Below are positions 35,117 to 45,593 of a DNA stretch of 64,000 nt, in pieces. Both the position numbers and the translations under genes were made by a program. The number at the start of each line of letters is the position of its first letter. Positions within the stretch are counted from its first letter, which is position 1. Origin of the DNA: Dromiciops gliroides (taxonomy: Eukaryota > Chordata > Mammalia > Microbiotheria > Microbiotheriidae); the NCBI RefSeq assembly GCF_019393635.1, contig NC_057864.1:445726822-445790821 (forward strand). Reading direction: 5' to 3'. The notes beneath the pieces were generated by a model. The model had not been told where the DNA came from. It saw nothing but the letters and a program-made list of their open reading frames with translations, and did not search any database.

Positions 35117-35535
35117 AGAGCTAGCTTTTCAATGCAGACCCCCTTGATTCCAAATCCAGTGCTTTTCCTCTACATGATGCTGAAGAAAGCAACATGAAGA
35201 AATTAGAAAAACAATGCTATAATCGGTCCAAATGCCACCTCGCAGAAATTTGTTTTAAGATGGTCAACAACTTTGGTGCATATGTGTGTTTATTGACATC
35301 AATTTTGACATAGTTACGTTTGTCAGTGAAAAGCCTATTAAGCTCAGTTGGCTAGAGAAAAGAGCTGATGGACCCAAGCTTTGGTCTGGGTCACATTAGG
35401 TTTTGCTCTGTAGTATCTGGCAATGGCCTCATCTGAGGCAGCCAGGTGGCATGGTGGGTAAGAGTGTTGGACATGGAGTTAGGAAGACCAGAGTTCAAAT
35501 CTAACTTCAGATTCTTACTAGCTTTGTGACCCTGG

Positions 35536-36360
35536 TGCAGCTAGGTGGCACAGTGGATAGAGCACTGGCCTTGAAGTTGGGAGGACCTGAGTTCAAATCT
35601 CACCTCAAACACTAGCTATGTGACCCTGGGCAAGTCACTTAAACTCAATTGCCTTAAACATCTGGGGCCATCTTCAGTTGTCCTAATCTATATATTGCCA
35701 CTGGACCCAGATGGTTCTAGAGGAGAGAATGAGGATTGTGACCCTGCATAGCCCTCCCTGACTTTGTGATGTTTAAAATCTATATTGTGTGATCGCCTTA
35801 AATTAAAAAGCTTCAGTACCAGTCTTTGGGCATTAAACATTTATTAAAGCATACAGATATTTACAAGGAGTTCAGAAACTTAAGAAAAAGAAGTCCTGCC
35901 TAGCCTAGAGTTCCAGCCTGGTTGGGTTCTTCCTCAAGTCCTCCTCCACAAGCCTGCTTTAATTCAGGAACTCCCCAGCAAACTGATTGTGGAAGCTTTT
36001 TATAGGTCTGGAACAGAGGTGGTCCTTACACACTGCTTCAAGGTGATTGGTTGCTGTCCTCCAAATCCATTGGTTTTGAAGGTGTTCTCAAGTTGAGTTC
36101 ACAGTCTAGCTTCGGAGAACAATACCTTCTTAAGGGATAGTCAGGTGTGATTACAATCCAGTTAACTTGAAGTAGGCTAATCAGCAGTCAATCACTCTCA
36201 CTTGATTCAATCAGTCTAGATTAATCTCCAGGTGGGTCTTTGAGTATCTGCTAAATCCCATTATTTCATCACAACTTAAATCCAATTCATGGAAAGTCAT
36301 GACACCCTGAGGTCATGGTCCTCTTTGAGAATGAAGGACGAAGAACAACAGTAACAGTTG
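35536..36360 (+). repeat. Middle SINE of the nest (third SINE type)
   Basis: Head GCAGCTAGGTGGCACAGTGG, tail with CATCTGGGGCCATCTTCAG and AATGAAGGACGAAGAACAAC; same family as 56722-57030. It is split by the LTR at 35765-36273 and flanked by the 11-bp duplication TGTGACCCTGG. Confidence 0.9.
35765..36273 (-). mobile_element. Solo LTR, family B, copy 2, innermost of the nest
   Basis: 509-bp LTR, TGTGATG...CATCACA, with a perfect 4-bp target duplication ACTT (35761-35764 and 36274-36277). It carries the reverse of TATAAAA and of AATAAA. Confidence 0.93.
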
Positions 36361-36891
36361 TGTGACCCTGGTTAAGTCACTTAACCTCTGCCTCAGTTTC
36401 TTCAGAGAATAATCACTCCTGCCTCCTAAGGTTTTTGTGAGGATAAAATGAGATAATATTTATAAAGTGCGTCTTTTTAGTGTTACCTATTATTTATATA
36501 AGTACTGACTCAGTTTTATGCATGAATCCAATTTGTTACAAGGGGGTCTTAGAAATGGGATGGTGGATGGATGAAAAGCCCATTTTCACTGCTAGCTTAG
36601 AAGGGAGTATCTAATCATTAGCCTTAAATTTATATATAAAGATAAAATATATTGAGGCTTTACCACATCCTTCTGATTTGTAGGATCTATTTTTGAGCTT
36701 AGAAAAAAAGAAGCTAAGATACTTCTTAGTGTGATGTTTCCAAAAAAAGTTTTAGAATTGTTGCTAGACTTCATCCCAAAAATGACTGAAAGTACACAAA
36801 CACAGATGCATGTGTGCATGTACACACACACAGACCCACACATATATACACACAATCCATTGATCAGATTGCTTTAAAACTATCTTTTTGG

Positions 36892-37034
36892 GCAGCTAGA
36901 TGGCGCAGTGGTTAAAAGCACCAGCCCTGGATTCAGGAGTACCTGAGTTCAAATCTGGCCTCAGACACTTGACACTTACTAGCTGTGTGACCCTGGGCAA
37001 GTCACTTAACCCCCATTGCCTAAAAAAACCAAAA
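36892..37034 (+). repeat. Short-type CORE-SINE
   Basis: Full element; flanks AACTATCTTTTTG and AACTAGCTTTTTG. Confidence 0.95.
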
Positions 37035-37168
37035 AACAAAAAACTAGCTTTTTGAGACATGCCCATCTCCAAAATCATAGTTATTTTAAACTGTTTTTAA
37101 AGGTGACACCATTTTTGGTAGATCTCTACCAAGAAGTAGAGATACAGAACCATGCCCATGCATGCTAC

Positions 37169-37170
<2 letters not shown>

Positions 37171-37259
<89 letters not shown>
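37171..37259. repeat. (TA)n dinucleotide repeat
   Basis: About 88 bp of nearly perfect TA. Confidence 0.98.
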
Positions 37260-37261
<2 letters not shown>

Positions 37262-37649
37262 TAGGTCTAGACCCATGATATAATCAGTATGGGGAACTAC
37301 TTTGGTATAGAAATTCCCTCCACTGCTGTGTATCAGGAATCCATCTGTAATTTATCATCTTAAGGGAGTCATTTGGGATTCTGGAGGTGGCTGCCCAGGT
37401 AGCATGTCAGTAGCAGGATTCAAACCCAAGATATAACTCCAAGTCCTGACTGTACAACATCATATTCTCTCTCATCAAGATTCATAGCAACCAAAAATAA
37501 GCATTTTCAAACACCTAAGCCCTATAACTAAGTAGGCATGATGTGTTCAGAAATACATATCTGTATAAATATAAACAATAACATTTCCAATTACAAAGCT
37601 TTCCCCCCCATGCATTCTTTCATGTACTCATTATATAAAGAATACATAT

Positions 37650-37823
37650 GGGGCAGCTAGGTGGCGTAGTGGATAGAGCACTGGCCCTGGATTCAGGAGG
37701 ACCTAAGTTCAAATATGGCCTCAGACACTTGACACTTATTAGCTGTATGACCTTGGGCAAGTCACTTAACCCTCATTGTCCCATAAATAAATAAATGCAT
37801 GAATAAATAAATAAATAAATAAA
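37650..37823 (+). repeat. Short-type CORE-SINE with (AATA)n tail
   Basis: Full element; AAGAATACATA at both flanks. The tail has become an AATA microsatellite. Confidence 0.96.
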
Positions 37824-37887
37824 AAGAATACATAGATATATGTGTGTGTATATATACACACACACAAACACACATACCCATTATACA

Positions 37888-38100
37888 AGGAAATGACAAA
37901 CCACTTGAAGAAAACCTCAAATGGGGGGCACAAAGAGTCAGACATAACTGAAACAACAAATGGCAAAGATACTGAAGTGGTTTGCCATTTCCTTTTCCAG
38001 CTCATTTTACAGATGAGGAAACTGAGGCAAACAGTGTTAAGCGACTTGAACTCGTGTCTTCCTGACTCTGGGTCTGCCACTCTACCCACTCTGCCATCTA
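37888..38100. repeat. Long-type CORE-SINE with an internal inversion
   Basis: 37888-37957 is the tail in + orientation (AGTCAGACATAACTGAAACA); 37958-38100 continues the same family in - orientation (TTTGCCATTTCCTTTTCCAG). This makes a small palindrome. Confidence 0.75.
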
Positions 38101-38104
38101 CTTA

Positions 38105-38265
38105 CACTAAAAACACCCAGGCTTTAATCCTGATTCTACCATTTAAATTACCTGTGTGACCTTGGACAAATCTCTTAACCCAACTTGGTCTCAGATCCCT
38201 AATCTGTAAAATAAAAGGTCTGTGCTTGGTCCCTTCAAAGGTGCCTTCCAGCCCTAACTCCTGGT
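38105..38265 (+). repeat. MIR SINE
   Basis: CTGATTCTACCATTTAAATT, GTGTGACCTTGGACAAATC, CCTAATCTGTAAAATAAAAG. Confidence 0.7.
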
Positions 38266-38739
38266 CCAGTGACATAGTCCCTGCCTACAAAAGACATACC
38301 ATCTGATGGGGGAGGGGAGCCTGGAACACATGATACACTTGAGTGAATAAGCAGTGTATAATAAAGTGCTAATTGGGCAATAGGAATGGCAAATGAGGCA
38401 GGATAAAAGAAATTGCTGACTGTACTCAGCTGAATCTATTCAGACAAAATCTCACCAACCGGATGCTCTGTCTCCATGAAGAGGAATGATTTTAGACAAA
38501 AACCCAAGGCAGGCCCAGCAGATGCTGCCAATCCTCAATTTTTTGTGTTTTGAACTTCCAGAATGTATCCCTCCTATGGGTTAATGATACTTTCCATGAA
38601 TCACGTTTACACATCACCTCCCTACTGATGGAGAATCAATTTGGTCAAAGCAATTCAGCAATTTCTAAGGTATTCATCCTGTTGCAGGATCTAAAGAGGC
38701 AATGCCGAGGGGAGCTGGGAATGTAACCTATTGATTTGA

Positions 38740-38815
38740 GTCTTTGTGAATCACCTACCACGGCTTAGTAGAACACCTAGCACACAGTAGGGGCTTAATA
38801 AATGCTTTTTAACTA
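38740..38815 (+). repeat. L2 3' end
   Basis: AACACCTAGCACACAGTAGG and GGCTTAATAAATGCTTTTTA. Confidence 0.7.
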
Positions 38816-38913
38816 TCAGTACTGGTAATTGATGTTTTTCCTTTTAATTTTCATTGAAATGTCTTTCATGGTCTGGCCTTTTTCTTACTCAAGCATTTGA
38901 AAATACTTGCATT

Positions 38914-39081
38914 GGGGCAGCTAGATGGCGTAGTGGATAGAGCACCGGCCCTGGAGTCAGGAAGACCTGAGTTCAAATCCAGCCTCAGACACTTAACACT
39001 TACTGGCTGTGTGACCCTGGGCAAGTCACTTAACCCCAATTGCCTCACCAAAGAAAAAGAAAAAGAAAAAAAAAAAAAGAA
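38914..39081 (+). repeat. Short-type CORE-SINE
   Basis: Full element; GAAAATACTTGCAT at both flanks. Confidence 0.96.
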
Positions 39082-39114
39082 AATACTTGCATGTAGTGTT
39101 TATGTCAGTGTTCA

Positions 39115-39680
39115 CTGGAGGGGCAATCATGGAGAGCATGGAGTTCAGAGGACCTGAGTTCTAACTTGTGTTGCATGTGTACAAGCTGTAATGATTGGAA
39201 TGACGCCACCTGCTGGAGACTTACTGTAGAAGAGTTCCATCCATGAAGTGAAGGTCTTTGAGGGCAAGACCAGGAGTCTTTTCTTTGGCGTCAGGAAGTG
39301 ACACTGGCTAGTGGGAGGAGGAAGGAAGAGACTGGCGCTCGGTCTCAGTCTCTTTCCTGGGGACTCTGGCGGAGAAGGGAGCTAAAAATGTGCTCTCCCT
39401 TTAATAGATAGGAATCTAGGCCTTTCTCTCTCTTTACCAAATTCTTATTCTCCTTAATAAATGCTTAAAAGTCTAACTCTTGCTAAAGCTTATAATTTAT
39501 TGGCGACCACTCATTAGATATTTTAGACAGTTTAGCTAGAATTTTAGCTGTTAACAAAGCTGTGTGACCCTGGATGAGTCATTTCCTGGCTTTGGTTTCC
39601 TCCTCTATAAAAAATGAGGGGAGTGACCTTGATGACTCCAAAGATCCCTTTTAGCTCTAAATCCAGAATCCCATGTTCTC
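39115..39680 (+). repeat. MIR SINE split by an LTR
   Basis: Left arm ends at ACAAGC (39186); right arm resumes with GCTGTGTGACCCTGGATGAG after 39560 and runs to the TAAAAAATGAGGGGAGTGAC block. Confidence 0.7.
39187..39556 (+). mobile_element. Solo LTR, family A, copy 2
   Basis: 370-bp LTR, TGTAATGATTGG...GTTAACA, with a perfect 4-bp duplication AAGC (39183-39186 and 39557-39560) and AATAAA at 39456. Inserted in a MIR. Same family as 2997-3355, opposite orientation. Confidence 0.93.
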
Positions 39681-39987
39681 TGTATCTGGTTTCTGGTGGT
39701 ACTTTGTACCTCTTTGATTTAATTTTGAAAATAACTACTCAGTGCCTGCGGTACTGTTCCATCTATAAAACTTAAGATAACAAAAACCTCTTTGATGATG
39801 ACTTTCAGGAAACTGTCTTAGATATGGACATGAATTCTTCTTTTTTTTTAATGCAAAATTGACCTAATAAAGGGACATGTACTAGCGAAGTAATTGGGTG
39901 CTCATTGCTACTTTCCCCCTGAATACTGGTTGTACTTAGATATTTAATTAAATGGTTGTTTCTTTGTGCCTAAAAAAAATAAAATTA

Positions 39988-40112
39988 GAGGGGCAGTTTG
40001 CTGGTGCAATTTGTAGAGCACCAGCCCTGTAGGATCTGAGTTCAAATCCAGCCTCAGAGACTTTCTAGCTATGTGACCATTGGCATCTCACTTAATCCCC
40101 ATTGCCAGGGGA
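39988..40112 (+). repeat. Short-type CORE-SINE, worn
   Basis: GGGGCAGTTTGCTGGTGCAA head and CTAGCTATGTGACCATTGGC core. Confidence 0.88.
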
Positions 40113-40194
40113 GAAGGAGGAGGAAGGGAGGAAGTGGGAGAAAGATATGACATTTTAATAAAATGAAATCCCAGTCCTCATAGAGCTTACAGCC

Positions 40195-41045
40195 TAGTGG
40201 GAAAAGAACAAACATTTAGGCTCCTGTGCTCCAGGTACTAGCTCATTTGATCCTCACAACAACACTGGGAGGTAAGTGTTATTAGGATCCTTGTTTTCTA
40301 GGTGAGGAAGATGAGGCAGACTGAAGTTAAGTGACTTACCCAAGGTCACATAGATAGTAATGATATCGGGGAAAACCGATAGGAGAATGCATGTGGGTCC
40401 TTAGGATTCCTCTGTAAAGAATTACACTCTTGCACAAGACCTAATTAGGAATAAGAGAACAGGTTTATTGGGGTACAAGAGAAACTGGCCGGGAGGAAGG
40501 TTTTGCCAGAACAAAACACTTCCCCCCCCACTAACTTTGTGGGGTGCCATTTTATAGGGTTTAGATGGGGGTGGGTAAGAGTCTCTTATTGGGTGAGGGG
40601 CTGGTGGTCTTCCCAGGTTGCGCTGTGGTAGGAAGAATCCCTTGTGAGAGATCTGGTGGTGGGTGTCAACTTTGTCCCGATGGGTCTAAGCAGTCTGCTG
40701 ATGGGCGGTTCCAGGTGGTCTTCTCCTGGATTACCTCATCCAGATGCTTAGGAGGACTGGAATGTGGGGTGATGGTCCTGGAGCATGCTCAGTTCAATCT
40801 GTGCCACTTATCTCCATTAGGTGAGTGTGTGTGTCCTTGATTGTGTTCAAGGAGAGGCCTACTTGATTTCAAGGGAAAACCCCTGAGGTTTCAAGGAAAA
40901 AGTTCCTTGAACCCCCCAGAGAATTGTTGGGGTGACCGGGGCCCATAATCCTCCCATGACAGTAAGTATTTGAGACCAGATTTGAACTCCGGTCTTCCTG
41001 ACTCAGGGCCCAGCAATCTATCCACTGTGCCACCTAGATAGCATC
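40195..41045 (-). repeat. MIR SINE split by an LTR
   Basis: Left arm ATTTGATCCTCACAACAACA to CACATAGATAGTAA; right arm resumes GTAAGTATTTGAGACCAG and ends CCACTGTGCCACCTAGATAGC. Confidence 0.8.
40361..40961 (-). mobile_element. Solo LTR, family D, inserted in a MIR
   Basis: 601-bp element, TGATATCGG...CATGACA, with the 4-bp duplication GTAA (40357-40360 and 40962-40965). On the - strand it shows a TATAAAA (in CATTTTATAGGG reversed) upstream of AATAAA (reverse of TTTATTGGGG). It seems unrelated to the other LTRs. Confidence 0.85.
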
Positions 41046-41341
41046 AGATAAGGCCATTGCCAGACACTGAAAAGAGAGGAAAACCCAGTGGCCCAAGCCG
41101 GAGGCTGAATCCATAATTAGCCACACCTAGTAGAGAAATGTGACATAGACACAAACAGCTACAATGCAAAATAATATGGATTAAGTAACAAATGCAAAGT
41201 GGTAAGTAATGATGTCCTAGTTGGGGAGAAAAACCATTGCCAATTAGAGAGGATCAGGGTGGGTTTCTTAGAAGAGGTTTTTGGATTGGAATTTAAAGCA
41301 AAGTTCAATAAGCAAGTGTGATATTTAAAATTATATGGGAT

Positions 41342-41485
41342 GGGGCAGCAAGGTGGTGCAGTGGATAGAGCACCGGCCTTGGAGTCAGGAGGACCTTGAG
41401 TTCAAATCTGACCTCAGACACTTAACACTTACTAGCTGTGTGACCCTGGGCAAGTCATTTAACGCCAATTGCCTCACCAAAAAAT
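41342..41485 (+). repeat. Short-type CORE-SINE, first of a same-target pair
   Basis: Full element flanked on both sides by AAAATTATATGGGAT. Confidence 0.95.
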
Positions 41486-41511
41486 AAAATAAAATTATAT
41501 GGGATCAGGAG

Positions 41512-41674
41512 GGCAGCTAGGTAGCACAACGGATAAAGCACCAGCCCTGGATTCAGGAGGACCTGAGTTCAAATCTGGCCTCAGACTCTTGGCACTTACT
41601 AGCTGTGTGACCCTGGGCAAGTCACTTAACCCTCATTGCCCCACCAAAAAAATTAAATAAAATAAATAAAAAAT
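41512..41674 (+). repeat. Short-type CORE-SINE, second of a same-target pair
   Basis: Full element with (AAAT)n tail; AAAATTATATGGGATCA on both sides. Confidence 0.95.
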
Positions 41675-41699
41675 AAAATAAAATTATATGGGATCACCC

Positions 41700-42241
41700 T
41701 GTAACTGTCCCAAGTTTAGGGAACATAGCTGGGGTTTATCATATATTTATTACTTAGAAATTGGAGGCTACTGCACCAGTTTGGGGACATTAAGCATTTA
41801 TTAAAGCGTATTAAATATTAGTAAAGAGAGCATAGGCTCAGAAAGTTAGGAAAGCCTAACTAGGAAAGAGGAGAGAGAAAAGGGCCACGTGATTCTCCTT
41901 CCGTGTTCCCCAGCCAAGCTAGCGAGTCACTCTGTAAGCTTCCTGTGGGCTGGAGGAGAGCCTGCCCTTACACATTGCTCAAAGCTAATTGGCTAGCATC
42001 ATTCAAATCTATTGGTTTATTGGATTTGAGGATGGTTTGGCTCAGTGCCCACTGATGTCAGAGTACATACAGAGCCCTCCGAGGGGAAAAAGCCTTCAGG
42101 TAGGTATGGTTTTTATTGAGGTAACTTCTGTTGTTTGCATTCACAGTCCAAGGTCCAACTACCTTTCCTGACTCTGGGCTGGTCTTAAGAAAGGTCTGGC
42201 CAGGCTCTCTGGGTCTCATAGAGCCCCATTATTTTCTCACA
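41700..42241 (-). mobile_element. Solo LTR, related to families A/B (ends uncertain)
   Basis: Shares GACATTAAGCATTTATTAAAG, an ATTGGCTAGCATCATTCAAA block and a CCCATTATTTTCTCACA end with the other LTRs. I could not find a matching 4-bp duplication, so the boundaries are approximate. Confidence 0.7.
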
Positions 42242-42264
42242 CAGGGGAGCTGATCGGGGAGGGC

Positions 42265-42385
42265 ATTTTGGGCATTGGAACTATAAGTTCCTTGAAGGCA
42301 GGAACAGTTTTCATTTTTGTATTTGCATCTTCAGTCCCCACAATACTTACTGCCTTGTATGTGCTTAATAAATGGGGTTTGGGAG
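42265..42385 (+). repeat. L2 3' end
   Basis: TAAGTTCCTTGAAGGCAGGA, TTCAGTCCCCACAATACTTA, GTATGTGCTTAATAAATGG. Confidence 0.7.
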
Positions 42386-42449
42386 AGGGAGGTGTTGAGA
42401 GGGGCAGTCTAACATAGCTGATAGAGAGCTGGGCTCATTCAAAAAGTCC

Positions 42450-42665
42450 TGGCTTCTACATACTATCCACTCCCATAGAAACAATTGACAAAAAGAGCAC
42501 TTGTGGATTGTACGTATAAAACCTATATCAGATCGGTTGCTGTCTTCTGGAGTGGGTCGGAAAAGGAGGGAGGGAGAAAAATTTGGAACACAAAATCTTA
42601 TGAAAATGAATGTTGAAAACTACCCTTACATGTAACTAGAAAAATAAAACAAATGTTGGGGAAAA
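42450..42665 (+). repeat. L1 3' end
   Basis: ACTATCCACTCCCATAGAAA, GGAGGGAGGGAGAAAAATTT, TGAAAATGAATGTTGAAAAC and a terminal AATAAAACAAATG; typical marsupial L1 3'UTR. Confidence 0.75.
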
Positions 42666-42859
42666 AATAAGTCCCGGCTTCCAATATGAAGCCCTATGTG
42701 CTGGTTGTATAATCCTGGGCAGTCAGCATCCTGGCTACTACAGTGGCTAGTCTCCACCAATAAAAAGAATCCATGAGGAATTCCCCCCACACCAATAGAA
42801 TCACAAGTTGGGACCCCAAAAATGTTTGAATGAATAACATGAGCGAAGCCATGGAAGGG

Positions 42860-43235
42860 GAAAAGCACAGAACTGTGGGTCTTAGAATATGGGAGAGGGT
42901 GGGAAAGAAAGGTTGGCACCAGATCATGGAGGGTCTTGAATGTCAATCAAAGGAATGGATTTGTATTTTACTGGGCAGCCATTGAAGAGTTTTGAGCAGA
43001 GACACAAAATAACCAAATCTATACCCGAGGAACATTAGTTTGGCAACAGTGGGAAGGGGGGATGGGAGGGATAAGACCTACCTGGCTGGTGGCTTTTACA
43101 GTAGTCAGGGTGGACAGTAATGAGGGTGATGGCTGTGAGAATAGAAAAGTGAGAGTAGATTTGGGGATCTTGCAGAGGTAGATTCAGTGAAATTGTCTGA
43201 CTTATCAGATATAAAGGAAACAATCCAAGAGAGAA
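42860..43235 (-). repeat. L2 LINE relic
   Basis: CATGGAGGGTCTTGAATGTC, GGGCAGCCATTGAAGAGTTT and TTTTACAGTAGTCAGGGTGG, L2 antisense order. Confidence 0.65.
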
Positions 43236-43599
43236 CCAAATTTTCAGATGCAGAAGATAGGGCAAAATGATGGTAGCACTGGTGGAAGTATTGAAGACAG
43301 GTGGAGGAGAAGGTTTGAGAAAAAGATCATCAGCTTGGTTGTGAACACAGAGTTTGAGGTACTATTGGGTGTCACCCAGGTGGGGCTGCCATTTATTTGA
43401 CCACTGGTAAATCCATTTTGTGATATTGGAACAGGGGTTGGACCTATGATTTCCCTGGTTTAGGGAAATCCCTGGTGAGGAAGCTCCCTCTTTCACTACA
43501 GGAGAGCACGTTTCTTACAACTTATAGTCTGGAAGAGTTGCCTACAGCATTGAGAGGTTGAATGACTTGTCCTGAGTCACATAGCAAATAATGTAAAGT

Positions 43600-44289
43600 T
43601 TTATAGCCTTATCTTTCCTGGTAAATGGTCTATCATCAGGAATTAGAGTTTTTAAAAAATTCTTGTGGCCCTCAGATCCTAGCACAGTGTCCTGCTAAGA
43701 GTTGGTACTTATTAAACGTTTAGTAAATCAAATTCTTTTTGAATTGGGTTTCTCTCTTTTGGTGAATCATTGTCTTTCCTGCCCCCTTTTTTTTTAAAGC
43801 AACCTTTTTATCTGCTCCTTGGAATTATTCTTCCTCCCCCCCCCTTTTAAAAACATTAATGTGATCTTTATTATATCTTTCTTCTCCATGCCTTTCACCC
43901 ATCCTTTTCTCTAAAATGCCCTCTCTTCTTCATTCTCTGTCCTTGTGGATTCATAAAGTTCACCAAATTCTACACTCCCTCAGGCTTGCTTTTATGACCT
44001 TTTTTATTGTTTTAACTCCATCTCATCATCCCATGCCTTCTGCCAGACTCTCTTGATATCTCTCCACCATATCCTTGCCTCCCACCGTACCCCTAAAGTC
44101 CAATTAGCTCATCAAGCCATTCCACTAATGTTCAGCCTGAGAAGGCATTGAATGTCTGGGCTGCTACTGTAGTCAATAACCTGTGATCTCATTTACTGGA
44201 ATTGTAACATAGGGAGCTACACCGTGTCGTACATAGGGAACTACAGTATTAATCTGTTTTTATTTCTCTTCCTTTTTCTAATGGGAAAG
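43600..44289. other. CD101 intron before Ig1
   Basis: Ends in the pyrimidine tract before the Ig1 acceptor; contains an L2-like end near 43670-43735 and otherwise nothing I recognise. Confidence 0.5.
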
Positions 44290-44661
44290 CTGAGCTTGGC
44301 ACTGGCGAGAGACAAGTAACAGTTCAGAAAGGACCACTGTACCGCACCGAAGGTTATCCGGTCAGCATTGCATGTAATGTCACTGGCCACCAGGGACCCT
44401 CTCAGCAGACTTTCCAATGGTCCATTCACCAACCAGATAAGTTAAGACAGATAATCAGTACTGGGGACCCTACCTTCACATATACCTTCTACAGCCTTCG
44501 AGTTCAGCATGGTGACATCTACATTGAGAGGATCCAAGGAAACTCAGTCTTGCTACATATTTCAAAGCTCCAAACCCAGGATGCTGGTGAATATGAATGC
44601 CATACACCCAGCACTGATGAGAAATACTTAGGGAGCTACAGTGACAAGGCAAACCTAATAG
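44290..44661 (+). CDS. CD101: CD101 Ig domain 1 exon
   Basis: A 372-bp exon, phase 1 at both ends, encodes the membrane-distal V-type Ig domain of CD101 (EWI-101, IGSF2), an inhibitory receptor of T cells and myeloid cells. It opens ELGTGERQVTVQKGPLYR after the acceptor CCTTTTTCTAATGGGAAAG. Visible landmarks are the first cysteine in SIACNVTG (also a sequon, NVT), the core tryptophan in FQWSIHQ, the IERIQGNSVLLHISKL strand and the second cysteine in DAGEYECHTP. The exon ends at GGTAAAG. An open frame continues past the donor into the intron and an antisense SINE; that extension is not coding. An antisense SINE sits only about 145 bp downstream. Confidence 0.96.
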
Positions 44662-44679
44662 GTAAAGTATTCCCTATTT

Positions 44680-45290
44680 CTGTGTATCCCTTCACAACCT
44701 GGCCCCTGCCTACCTTGCCAGCTTTATTACAAATTGCTCCCCTTCTCAAACTCTCCAGTCTGGACAAGGTGCCTTTCTCCCTCTTTATGCACAACCTCCA
44801 TTTCTCTTTTTTTTTTTTTTTGGCAAGGCAATTGGGGTTAAGTGACTTGCCCAGGGTCACACAGCTAGTAAGTGTTAAGTGTCTGAGGCTGGATTTGAAC
44901 TCAGGTCCTCCTGACTCCAGGGCCGGTGCTCTATCCACTGCGCCACCTAGCTGCCCTGTCAACTTCCATTTCTCATCTCTATTCCATTGCCCTGGCTATC
45001 TCCCTCATACCTGGAATTCATTCTCTCCTCATCTCTGCCTCTTAGAATCCTGTTTCCTTCAGTGCCACCTTCTACATGAAGTCTTTTCTGACCCCACCAA
45101 GCTCCTTATGTCCTCCCTCCCAAAGCTCCCTTGGTTTTCTTTGTATATATTCTGTGTATACCGATTTACACGCATGCCATCTCCCTGGTTAAAATGTAAG
45201 CTCCTTGAGGCTAGGGGTTGTTTCACTTTTGTTTTTATATCCTCAGTGTCTAACACAGAGCTTGATCAAAAGTAGGAACTTAAAGACTTT
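44680..45290 (+). repeat. L2 LINE 3' region split by a SINE
   Basis: CCTGCCTACCTTGCCAGCTT, CATACCTGGAATTCATTCTC, CTACATGAAGTCTTTTCTGA, AAATGTAAGCTCCTTGAGGC. Confidence 0.8.
44808..44956 (-). repeat. Short-type CORE-SINE
   Basis: Full element; flanks ACCTCCATTTCTC and ACTTCCATTTCTC. Confidence 0.95.
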
Positions 45291-45593
45291 TTGGCTGATG
45301 ACACTACAGTTACTTCAGTTTCAGAACCCTAATGATATAATGTGATTTTATATTATATCATACTTTTCATTCTTTTTATGACTGGAATCTATGGTGCAAT
45401 ATATCAGATCAATGTATGAGATCAGTGAAGTAATGTGTGACCAATGTGAAAAGATCCATCCATCCTGGAGAACAATTTGGAACTATGCCCAAAAGGCTAT
45501 AGAACTGTGCATACCCTTTGATCTAGCAATATCACTGCTGGATTTATATCCCAAAGACATCCCCAAAAAGAGAAAAAGACCTATGTGATGTTT

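Larger units (their letters stand above)
35435..36440 (+). repeat. Outer SINE of a three-level nest
   Basis: Left arm 35435-35535 ends TGTGACCCTGG; the right arm resumes with TGTGACCCTGGTTAAGTCAC at 36361. About 825 bp of later insertions separate them. Confidence 0.85.
31683..44289 (+). other. CD101: CD101 first intron (12.6 kb)
   Basis: Lies between the signal-peptide exon and Ig1. It holds five solo LTRs of the window's seven-member set or parts of it (35.8, 39.2, 40.4, 41.7 kb), nested SINEs, L1 and L2 pieces and a TA repeat. Its upstream boundary depends on the exon 1 call. Confidence 0.8.

Noticed and set aside
44550..45275. 241-codon open frame on the + strand
   Set aside because: Only the first part is the CD101 Ig1 exon. 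After the donor at 44662 it runs through intron, an antisense SINE and an L2.
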